Below, piece after piece: positions 1 through 5,115 of a stretch of 5,115 bases of DNA. Numbering within the stretch: position 1 is the first letter of the stretch; each line of letters opens with the position of its first letter. The position numbers were made by a program, and so were the translations under genes. This DNA comes from Candidatus Agrococcus pullicola. GTDB taxonomy: Bacteria; Actinomycetota; Actinomycetes; Actinomycetales; Microbacteriaceae. The DNA is taken from positions 1 to 5,115 of the forward strand of contig DXDC01000050.1 of the NCBI GenBank assembly GCA_019115685.1, given 5' to 3'. Under the pieces are notes generated by a model. The model had not been told where the DNA came from and did not search any database. It worked only from the letters and a program-made list of their open reading frames with translations.

Positions 1-857
1 TCGTCGGTTACACGGCAGACGAGCGCGGCTTCGAATCGCTGGCGCTCGCGGCGATGATCGCAGCGGGCATCGATGCCGAGATCGTCATCACCTTCGTGCT
101 GCAGGAGGCGAGCCCGTATACGCCGTTGCAAAGCGGGGATCCGATTCTGCAGCAGCGACTCGGTGAGTGGGAGCGGGCTGCGCTCGAGCGTGTTCCCGAG
201 GGCATTCCGGCGACGACCCGCGTGCGCTCAGCGGCCAGTCAGGCCGAGGGCCTTCTGGATGCCGCCGCCGAGCACGCAGCAGAGCTGATCGTCATAGGGG
301 CGAGGAGGAGCGCGCTGCTGCAGCAGTTCGCCCTCGGACGCACCGCGAACGCCCTACTGCACTCCTCGCCGGTACCGGTCGCCCTCGCTCCGGCCGGCTA
401 CCGTTTCACGGGCACTGTGCCAAGGGTGACGGCTGCGTTCGGGACACGTCCCGGAGCAGAAGCCGTTATCGGCACCGCCGTCGAACTCGCCGACGAACTG
501 GATGTTCCCGTGCGGCTCCTCTCACTGCTTGCGACGGACACCCGCTCCGGGCTGTCCAATCGGCTGATCTCGGAGGCCGAGCGCTTCGGGGGAGACGCGC
601 TCGGCAATCGCGCCGGACGGGTGCTCGGAACCGATACCGCGAGCATCGACATCGTCGAGGGCGGCGACCTCGACGAAGCTGCCGACCGCGCCACCTGGCT
701 CGACGGTGAACTCGCGCTCATCGGCTCGAGTCGGCTCGCACCCCGTGGTCGAGTCTTCATCGGCCGCGTCGCCCAGCGACTCCTGCGCAGCACCTCGGCT
801 GCGCTCATCGTCATCCCGCGCGACTACCGCGCAGCAACGAACGGACGTACGCGCTGA
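1..857 (+). CDS. Tandem-domain universal stress protein (5' partial)
   Basis: This is a universal stress protein (Usp family) with two Usp domains in one chain; the start codon lies just left of the window. Reading from the first full codon (base 3) gives 284 residues opening with VGYTADERGFESLALAA, the typical first beta strand and helix, so only about 5-15 residues are missing. An ATG at 54 is internal to that helix and is not the start. Domain 1 spans roughly residues 1-133 and ends in IGARR...ALGRTANALLHSSPVPVALAP. Domain 2 spans about 140-275 and ends in IGSSRLAPRGRVFIGR...STSAALIVIP. The ATP-binding signature of the family, G-x2-G-x9-G(S/T), is incomplete in both: the second glycine is Arg in each domain, and domain 2 has GR where GS/GT is expected. 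ATP binding is therefore doubtful. It is cytoplasmic by lack of signal or membrane segments. The permease gene follows after 34 bp on the same strand, so the two are probably co-transcribed. Family assignment is firm; the physiological role is inferred. Confidence 0.93.
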   Translation, partial: VGYTADERGFESLALAAMIAAGIDAEIVITFVLQEASPYTPLQSGDPILQQRLGEWERAALERVPEGIPATTRVRSAASQAEGLLDAAAEHAAELIVIGARRSALLQQFALGRTANALLHSSPVPVALAPAGYRFTGTVPRVTAAFGTRPGAEAVIGTAVELADELDVPVRLLSLLATDTRSGLSNRLISEAERFGGDALGNRAGRVLGTDTASIDIVEGGDLDEAADRATWLDGELALIGSSRLAPRGRVFIGRVAQRLLRSTSAALIVIPRDYRAATNGRTR

Positions 858-875
858 GCGCCACAACCACCCGGC

Positions 876-882
876 AAAGGAG
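876..882 (+). promoter_or_regulatory. Ribosome binding site of the APC permease
   Basis: AAAGGAG lies 9 nt before the ATG at 892. It decides the permease start: the open frame continues upstream into the stress protein gene (to an ATG at 706), but only the 892 start has a good Shine-Dalgarno match and gives a protein beginning just before the first membrane helix. Confidence 0.8.
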
Positions 883-891
883 CCCGAACAG

Positions 892-2466
892 ATGAGTTCT
901 TCAACCACGCGGACGGCGGCGACACCGCAATCGTCCGACCTGAGCCGCAAGGGTCTCTCGGTCGCGAAAGTCGGTGTCATCGGCGGTGCATTCGTCGGCA
1001 TCTCCTGCATCGCACCGGCCTACACCCTTACTTCCGGACTCGGCCCCACCGTCTCGGCCGTTGGCCTGCAGGTGCCTGCGGTACTGCTGATCGGATTCAT
1101 CCCGATGCTGCTCGTGCTCTTCGGGTACCGCGAACTCAACCGGGCGATGCCCGACTCCGGTACGTCGTTCACCTGGGCGACGCGCGCCTTCGGACCCTGG
1201 ATCGGCTGGATGGCCGGCTGGGGGCTGATCAGCGCGACGATCCTCGTGCTGTCGAACCTGGCGGCGGTCGCGGTCGACTTCCTCTTCATCCTGATCGCCC
1301 AGATCACGGGCAACCCGGACATCGCGGCACTGACCCGCGTTGTCTGGCTCAACATCCTCATCACGGCGATCTTCACACTCCTGGCGGCCTGGATCAGCTA
1401 CCGCGGCATCGAGGCGACGCAACGCGTGCAGACGGGGCTGGTCATCTTTCAGCTCATCGCGCTTGGCTGGTTCATCGTCGCGGCGTTCGTGCAGATCGGT
1501 AGCGGAAACGCCTACGACTACGAGCCGATCACAGCCGAGTGGTTCAACCCGCTCGCGGCCGAGAGCTTCGGCGCGCTGGCGGCAGGTGTTTCGCTCTGCA
1601 TCTTCCTGTTCTGGGGCTGGGACACCGTGATCACCATGAACGAGGAAGCCAAAGATCCGAAGCGCACGCCCGGTCGCGCAGCGATCCTCACGATCGTCGT
1701 CATCATGGCACTGTACGTGCTCGTGACCGTCGCCACGCTCTCGTACGCGGGTATCGGCACCGAAGGGCTGGGTGCCGGCAACCCCGAGAACCAGGAGTCG
1801 ATCTTCGCGATCCTGTCGGAGCCGATCATGGGGCCGTTCGCGATCCTGATGTCCATCGCGATTCTGTCGTCCTCTGCCGCGTCGCTGCAGTCGACGATGC
1901 TCTCGCCGTCGCGCACGCTGCTGGCGATGGGGCACTACGGCGCGCTGCCGGCCTCGTTCGGTCGCATCAGCCCCCGCTTCAAGTCGCCCTCGGTCGCAAC
2001 GATCTGGTCGGCGACCGCGGCGGTCGTGTTCTACGCGATCATGCGCGTGCTGAGCGAGAACGCGCTCTGGGACACCATCACCGCGCTGGGCCTGATGATC
2101 TGCTTCTACTACGGCGTCACGGGGCTCGCAGCGGTCTGGTACTTCCGCAAGACGGCATTCTCGTCGGCGCGCAACGTCGTGTTCCGCTTCGTCTTCCCAC
2201 TGCTCGGCGGCCTGTCGCTGCTGACGATGTTCTTCACGACGGCGATCGAATCCATCGACCCCTCGTACGGGTCCGGTTCGGCGGTCTTCGCCACCAGCTT
2301 CGACGCCGACGGTGTTGCGCAGAACGGCATCGGGCTCGTGTTCGTGACCGGTGTCGGCGTGCTGCTGCTGGGTGTGATCGTGATGCTGGTGGTCGCGCGC
2401 CGTAACCCCGCGTTCTTCGAGGGCCAGGTGATCGGCGTGGAGGCCGCATCTGAAGAGAGGAAATGA
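892..2466 (+). CDS. APC-family amino acid/amine permease, 12 membrane helices
   Basis: This is a complete 524-residue integral membrane transporter of the amino acid-polyamine-organocation superfamily, expected to take up an amino acid or amine coupled to protons. About twelve hydrophobic segments are visible, near residues 26-50, 54-78, 101-137, 151-170, 179-202, 226-249, 263-287, 311-335, 368-387, 392-418, 430-452 and 479-502. Family marks are the broken TM1 (GISCIAPAYTL, 36-46), the PDSGTSFTWATRAFGPWIGW block before TM3 (87-106), the TM6 segment FWGWDT (240-245), and the following loop EEAKDPKRTPGRA (251-263), which matches the conserved E-x-x-D-P-x-R-x-P-G-R-A signature. The FWGWD/NEEAKDP form is common among actinobacterial APC permeases of unassigned substrate. 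The N-terminal 20 residues are polar and probably cytoplasmic. The gene follows the stress protein gene by 34 bp and probably shares its transcript, with a terminator hairpin 37 bp after the stop. The superfamily is secure, but the substrate cannot be read from the sequence. Confidence 0.97.
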   Translation: MSSSTTRTAATPQSSDLSRKGLSVAKVGVIGGAFVGISCIAPAYTLTSGLGPTVSAVGLQVPAVLLIGFIPMLLVLFGYRELNRAMPDSGTSFTWATRAFGPWIGWMAGWGLISATILVLSNLAAVAVDFLFILIAQITGNPDIAALTRVVWLNILITAIFTLLAAWISYRGIEATQRVQTGLVIFQLIALGWFIVAAFVQIGSGNAYDYEPITAEWFNPLAAESFGALAAGVSLCIFLFWGWDTVITMNEEAKDPKRTPGRAAILTIVVIMALYVLVTVATLSYAGIGTEGLGAGNPENQESIFAILSEPIMGPFAILMSIAILSSSAASLQSTMLSPSRTLLAMGHYGALPASFGRISPRFKSPSVATIWSATAAVVFYAIMRVLSENALWDTITALGLMICFYYGVTGLAAVWYFRKTAFSSARNVVFRFVFPLLGGLSLLTMFFTTAIESIDPSYGSGSAVFATSFDADGVAQNGIGLVFVTGVGVLLLGVIVMLVVARRNPAFFEGQVIGVEAASEERK

Positions 2467-2503
2467 CGGGCCCCTTTTCGATGACCCGTTGTTCACGGAA
2501 ATA

Positions 2504-2550
2504 GTTGAAAATCCTGCGCTCGGAAGGCTCCCCGACGCGGGGTTTTCAAC
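2504..2550. terminator. Bidirectional hairpin terminator between convergent genes
   Basis: The arms 2504-2518 (GTTGAAAATCCTGCG) and 2536-2550 (CGCGGGGTTTTCAAC) pair over 15 bp, with two G-T wobbles. After one bulged C (2519), TCGG at 2520-2523 pairs with CCGA at 2532-2535, leaving an 8-nt loop. The GC-rich core has AAAA on its left and TTTT on its right, so it reads as core plus T-tract on either strand. It lies 37 bp after the permease stop and 45 bp after the TetR stop, as expected for a shared rho-independent terminator. The T-tract is only four bases long, so efficiency is uncertain. Confidence 0.75.
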
Positions 2551-2595
2551 CATTTCGCCCCGCCACCCCTTTCCAGGACCGGCGGGAAGCCGGCG

Positions 2596-3387
2596 TTAAC
2601 AGGGCAGAGCAATGTCGTATCGCTGGGCGAGGCCACCCAGCAGGGATGCGAGCCCGGTCTCGAAGGCTTCGTCGGCGCGACGGGATTCCGCATCCGTGTT
2701 CGCCCCGTAGGCGGCTACTGCGCGCACGAAGGCCGGGGAGTGCCGCTGCTCGTCGGGCTTGACATCGAAGATGTCTGCGGGTGCGTCGACGTCGTAGGCG
2801 GACCCGTAGACGAACGACTCCACCGACACGATGACGGGAACGACTGCGGCATCCGGCCAGCCGCACGCGGTCAGGCCCGCGGCGACCCGTTCGTACATCG
2901 TCAGCGTTATCGGTGCTCCTGCCACCGGCATGGTCGCGATGGTCGGGATGAACGGCGCGTTCTCCGCCATGACGGTGCGGTAGCTCGTCGCCCAGGTGGT
3001 CAGTGCGCCGAACCAGTCGCCCCCTGCAAAGTCACCGGTCTCGATGCGCTCCATCAGACGATCCTCGACCCAGCGCAGAATGACGAGCTTGCTGGCGGCG
3101 TGGTTGTAGAGCGCGGGCGTGGATACGCCGAGCGCTCGCGCGAGTGCCCCCATCGTGAGCGCGTCCGCTCCGGAGTCGCGGATGAGTGACATCGCCGTAT
3201 TCGTAATGCGCTCACGGTCCAGCAGCGGGCTGGGCGGGCGCCCTTGCTTGCGTCGCGCACCCTTTTCGGGAGCGGATTCGCTCTGCCCGGTGGCGTGCTT
3301 CATACGTTCCTTCGTGTCGGGCCGCTCGTTACCTGGCCGTGGCCAGTCCGGCTGCCGCCTGTGCTGCGGAAAGTAGGAGCCGTGCAT
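2596..3387 (-). CDS. TetR/AcrR-family transcriptional regulator
   Basis: This is a one-component DNA-binding repressor, 263 residues from the ATG at 3387. A Lys/Arg-rich lead-in (ARRKQGRPP, 44-52) precedes the TetR N-terminal helix-turn-helix at about 56-105. It contains ITNTAMSLIRDSGADALTMG, then ALARALGVSTPALYNHAASK with the usual recognition-helix pattern (S-x-x-A-L-Y-x-H-x-x-S-K). Residues 110-263 form the helical ligand-binding and dimer domain; it resembles the tetracycline-repressor-type C-terminal domain, but I hold that loosely. Two starts are credible. The ATG at 3387 has AGGAG 5 nt upstream. The ATG at 3303 (235 residues) has AAGGA 4 nt upstream and starts closer to the conserved domain. 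I list the longer form because its Shine-Dalgarno spacing is better and its first 28 codons keep a coding-like base pattern. The gene converges on the permease, with a shared terminator between them. The ligand is unknown; regulation of itself or of the stress protein/permease unit is a guess from proximity. Confidence 0.95.
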   Translation of the reverse strand: MHGSYFPQHRRQPDWPRPGNERPDTKERMKHATGQSESAPEKGARRKQGRPPSPLLDRERITNTAMSLIRDSGADALTMGALARALGVSTPALYNHAASKLVILRWVEDRLMERIETGDFAGGDWFGALTTWATSYRTVMAENAPFIPTIATMPVAGAPITLTMYERVAAGLTACGWPDAAVVPVIVSVESFVYGSAYDVDAPADIFDVKPDEQRHSPAFVRAVAAYGANTDAESRRADEAFETGLASLLGGLAQRYDIALPC

Positions 3388-3392
3388 CCGTT

Positions 3393-3397
3393 CTCCT
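3393..3397 (-). promoter_or_regulatory. Ribosome binding site for the longer TetR start
   Basis: On the minus strand AGGAG stands 5 nt before the ATG at 3387. A competing AAGGA (plus-strand 3308-3312) stands 4 nt before an internal in-frame ATG at 3303, so the start is not settled by this site alone. Confidence 0.5.
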
Positions 3398-3404
3398 GCA
3401 GCGC

Positions 3405-3420
3405 GAGATTAGGCTATCTC
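3405..3420. promoter_or_regulatory. Candidate operator/promoter element of the TetR gene
   Basis: GAGATTAGGCTATCTC has 5-bp inverted arms (GAGAT/ATCTC) around a 6-bp centre, a size that fits a TetR-dimer half-site pair. It lies 17 bp upstream of the ATG at 3387. Read on the minus strand it contains TAATCT, a tolerable -10 hexamer, which would give a very short leader ending in the AGGAG site. No convincing -35 is visible. The element also overlaps the stop codon of the unrecognised minus-strand frame. Placement suggests autorepression, but arms of only 5 bp could arise by chance. Confidence 0.35.
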
Positions 3421-3812
3421 ATCGCCGCGCGGGGAGAGCTTCGAGTACCGAGGCCGACAACCGTGCTGCGAGATGGGAGATCATCAACATGAAGAGGAGC
3501 GATATCCTCAGCGCCGGCGAGAACGTCGGCAATCGTGTGTGCACGCAGAGCGGGATTGCGCCCGGTGAGCAGCGCGATCGATCGCAGCAGGCTGACGACG
3601 GCTGGCCCCTGAGCTGCTGGGTCTCCCGGGCCCGGCGCGAGTGCCCAGCGAGTGCCCGTCAGCGCTTCTTCCAGCGCCAGCAACGGTCGGCGAAGCGTGG
3701 CATCGCTCAGACGGTCGTCGTCTTCAGCGAACCAGAGCAGCAAATACTCAATGGTCCATTCCCGTGATATTGGCCTAGTGATTGTCTTGAGGGTCGAATT
3801 TTGTTGGTCCAT
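3414..3812 (-). CDS. Unrecognised open frame, possible small protein or gene remnant
   Basis: An ATG at 3812 opens 132 codons ending in TAG 26 bp before the TetR start on the same strand, so it could be the first gene of a unit with tetR. I do not recognise the family. Its composition is protein-like rather than the Arg/Ser/Pro-rich look of antisense frames in GC-rich DNA. Residues 19-50 read as amphipathic helix (WTIEYLLLWFAEDDDRLSD and on to LLALEEALTG), then a Pro/Gly turn (about 59-69), then another helix (VVSLLRSIALLTGRNPALRAHTIADVLAG). There is no signal peptide, cysteine cluster or clear membrane span. Against it: no Shine-Dalgarno before 3812, the start lies only 19 bp from the divergent MocR start and inside its repeat region, and third-position GC is lower than in neighbouring genes. 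The frame also stays open rightward to 4265, but that part is antisense to the MocR gene. It may be a decayed C-terminal fragment. No catalytic motif is visible, so I assign no function. Confidence 0.4.
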   Translation of the reverse strand: MDQQNSTLKTITRPISREWTIEYLLLWFAEDDDRLSDATLRRPLLALEEALTGTRWALAPGPGDPAAQGPAVVSLLRSIALLTGRNPALRAHTIADVLAGAEDIAPLHVDDLPSRSTVVGLGTRSSPRAAMR

Positions 3813-3831
3813 TGAGTCAGAATGCAATGGT
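3747..3831 (+). promoter_or_regulatory. AT-rich promoter/operator region of the MocR gene with TGGTCCATT repeats
   Basis: Bases 3741-3830 are about 43% G+C by count, clearly lower than the surrounding DNA, and lie directly before the MocR start. TGGTCCATT occurs twice in the same orientation, at 3752-3760 and 3805-3813, 53 bp apart, which is close to five helical turns. The first copy is the right part of an 11-bp palindrome, AATGG-T-CCATT (3750-3760). The outer flanks form a second symmetry: CTCAATGG (3747-3754) is the inverted complement of CCATTGAG (3809-3816). MocR regulators are known to bind repeated half-sites in their own promoter regions, so autoregulation is likely. The exact -10 and -35 boxes are not clear. 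Confidence 0.5.
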
Positions 3832-5115
3832 ATGAGCATCGATAACAGGGCCAATGTCCGGCTGGTGGACCAGCGATCGGCCACCGTGGCCTCCGATCGT
3901 CTGGTCGCGCGCCTCGGCCGCTGGTCGCACGGCGACGGAACACTCTCAGGGCGTCTCGCGGGAGCGATCACGGCACTCGTATCGAGCGGTGAGCTGCGTC
4001 CCGGTGACCGCCTCCCTGCCGAGCGTGCGTTGGCATCGGCAGCGTCCGTCTCGCGAGGAACCGTGGTGGCTGCATACTCCGACCTGACCGAGCACGGCAT
4101 CCTCGAGCGCAGGCAGGGCAGCGGAACGCGCATCTCGGGAAGCGCCGGTCTCGTCCCGGCCTCGGCGAAACCCAGTCGGCAGGAGACGCTGTTCTCCGCC
4201 CTGCCTTCCGCGATCGACTTGCTGCGCGGTGTTCCGAAGGTTCCTGACGCAGCAGCGGAGATCATCCGAGCTCACGCACCCACCTTCGACCCGACAACAG
4301 TCACCGAGTCCGACCCCGCTGGGCTCCAGGAGCTTCGCGCACGCGTTGCCGAACTGTTCGCAAGCGAAGGGACACCCACGACCGCTGAGCAGATACTCGT
4401 CACGCACGGCGCGCAACAGGCGATCCACCTGCTGATCAACGAAATGATCTCTCCCGGCGACGTCGTGCTCGCGGAGGAGATGACATGGCCGGGGATGGCC
4501 GATTCGGTCCGACGTCAAGGCGGAGTCGTGTACGGGATCCCCATGGGGCCCGATGGCATCGATATCGTCGCGCTCGAGGCAGCGATCGTCCGGATGCGCC
4601 CCGTGCTCGTCGCCGTCAATCCTCACCACCACAATCCCACCGGCACCCGGATGCCATCGGAGGCTCGACATCGACTCGCCGAGCTCGCAGCGGTGTACGG
4701 CGTTCCCGTTCTCGAAGACCGCGTCGTGGCTACCATTCCCTTCGACGGAGTCGTGCCGACGACGCTCGCAGCCCTGCGTCCCGACGCGCCGATCATCGTC
4801 GTCGATTCGCTGTCGAAGTGGGCGTGGGCGGGGCTGCGCATCGGCTGGGTTCGTGCTGACCCCGTGCTCATCCGGCGGTTGCGCGGCACGAGGCAGCTGG
4901 CGGACCAGTCGACGAGCGTGCCGGCGCAGTTGCTCGCGATGGAGCTCCTGGATGCGGCGCCGCTATTGCGTCGACAAGTGGGTGCAAAGCACGCGCGAGT
5001 GCTGGAAACACTCGAGTCGCTGCTGGGCGACCAGCTTCCCGAATGGCGTTACCTGCGCCCACCGGGCGGACTCTGGCTGTGGGCGGAGTTGCCCGGCGGC
5101 TCGGCGGATGCCTTC
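3832..5115 (+). CDS. MocR-type regulator: GntR winged helix fused to aminotransferase-like domain (3' partial)
   Basis: This is a PLP-dependent transcriptional regulator of the MocR/PdxR class; 428 residues are visible and perhaps 30-60 are missing at the right edge. A GntR winged helix spans about 37-102, with LRPGDRLPAERALA (55-68), SVSRGTVVAAYSDLTEHGIL (72-91) and the wing RRQGSGTRIS (93-102). After a linker, a fold-type I aminotransferase domain starts near 130. Visible marks are THGAQQAI (191-198, phosphate loop), HHNPTG (266-271), Asp296 (pairs with the PLP ring nitrogen), SLSK with Lys329 as the PLP lysine, Arg336 in AGLRIGW, and PPGGLWLW (410-417). The carboxylate-binding Arg would lie beyond the edge. 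Val299 replaces the Tyr normally three residues after the Asp. The N-terminal ARLGRWS run and the LRPDAPIIVVDSLSKWAWAGLRIGW stretch resemble YczR-like actinobacterial members, a tentative subgroup call. The ATG at 3832 has no Shine-Dalgarno site, so translation may be leaderless. The protein is cytoplasmic; its target genes are not visible apart from its own promoter. Confidence 0.95.
   Translation, partial: MSIDNRANVRLVDQRSATVASDRLVARLGRWSHGDGTLSGRLAGAITALVSSGELRPGDRLPAERALASAASVSRGTVVAAYSDLTEHGILERRQGSGTRISGSAGLVPASAKPSRQETLFSALPSAIDLLRGVPKVPDAAAEIIRAHAPTFDPTTVTESDPAGLQELRARVAELFASEGTPTTAEQILVTHGAQQAIHLLINEMISPGDVVLAEEMTWPGMADSVRRQGGVVYGIPMGPDGIDIVALEAAIVRMRPVLVAVNPHHHNPTGTRMPSEARHRLAELAAVYGVPVLEDRVVATIPFDGVVPTTLAALRPDAPIIVVDSLSKWAWAGLRIGWVRADPVLIRRLRGTRQLADQSTSVPAQLLAMELLDAAPLLRRQVGAKHARVLETLESLLGDQLPEWRYLRPPGGLWLWAELPGGSADAF

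Noticed and set aside
706..891. An upstream in-frame ATG that would extend the permease by 62 residues
   Set aside because: It overlaps the stress protein gene, has a low-complexity Ser/Arg-rich translation, and lacks the good ribosome binding site present before 892.
2466..2489. Small inverted repeat ACGGG...CCCGT just after the permease stop
   Set aside because: Only 5 bp with a 14-nt loop and no T-run after it; the hairpin at 2504-2550 is far stronger.
901..2553. A 550-codon open frame on the minus strand across the permease gene
   Set aside because: The translation is a run of Arg, Asp, Glu and His with no hydrophobic core pattern, and it is exactly antisense to a secure 12-helix permease. 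It is a high-GC shadow frame.
2579..2593. CCGGC/GCCGG hairpin next to the TetR stop codon
   Set aside because: A 5-bp stem with no T-tract on either strand; common by chance in GC-rich sequence.
3574..3585. Perfect 12-bp palindrome GCGATCGATCGC
   Set aside because: It lies far from either promoter, and built from GATC/CGATCG it is expected by chance often enough in this GC-rich DNA; no flanking symmetry supports an operator.
3339..3767. A plus-strand open frame of 142 codons opposite the TetR start and the unrecognised frame
   Set aside because: Arg/Ser/Gln-rich translation, no ribosome binding site and no domain pattern; the minus-strand reading is much more protein-like.
3813..4265. Rightward extension of the minus-strand unrecognised frame to an ATG at 4265
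   Set aside because: This part is antisense to the winged-helix domain of the MocR gene and has a Ser/Arg/Pro-rich shadow-like translation.
3946..4671. A 241-codon minus-strand frame across the MocR gene
   Set aside because: It is antisense to clear aminotransferase-domain motifs, and its composition is rich in Arg, Asp, Gly and Cys without structure.

Overview
The window looks like chromosomal DNA of a high-GC actinobacterium, most likely a Microbacteriaceae relative such as Microbacterium. This is inferred from strongly G/C-ended codons, the tandem-domain universal stress protein paired with an APC permease, and the actinobacterial style of the TetR and MocR proteins. No rRNA, tRNA, CRISPR array, transposase or phage gene is visible.

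Layout, left to right. (1) The window opens inside a tandem universal stress protein gene (+, ending at 857), missing only its first few codons. (2) After a 34-bp gap comes a complete 524-residue, 12-helix APC-family permease (+, 892-2466); the two probably form one transcription unit whose promoter lies off the left edge. (3) A strong A-tract/T-tract hairpin (2504-2550) sits between the permease and a convergent TetR-family regulator (-, 2596-3387), and looks like a shared bidirectional terminator. (4) Between the regulator and the next confident gene is a 444-bp stretch (3388-3831). It holds a possible TetR operator/promoter, an unrecognised 132-codon open frame on the minus strand (3414-3812) that reads like protein but is unproven, and an AT-rich segment with a repeated TGGTCCATT motif. 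(5) A MocR-type regulator (winged helix fused to an aminotransferase-like domain) starts at 3832 on the plus strand and runs off the right edge.

How the parts may work together (inference). The permease probably imports an amino acid or amine, and the stress protein may modulate it or respond to energy state. The TetR protein is a candidate local regulator of itself and perhaps of the permease unit. The MocR protein probably senses a PLP/amine-type ligand and binds the repeats in its own upstream region. The sequence does not prove that the MocR gene and the permease belong to one regulon.

I see no clear-cut novel system. The most promising unexplained items are the MocR upstream repeat array with five-helical-turn spacing, the unrecognised minus-strand frame behind the TetR gene, and the atypical active-site residue in the MocR aminotransferase domain.
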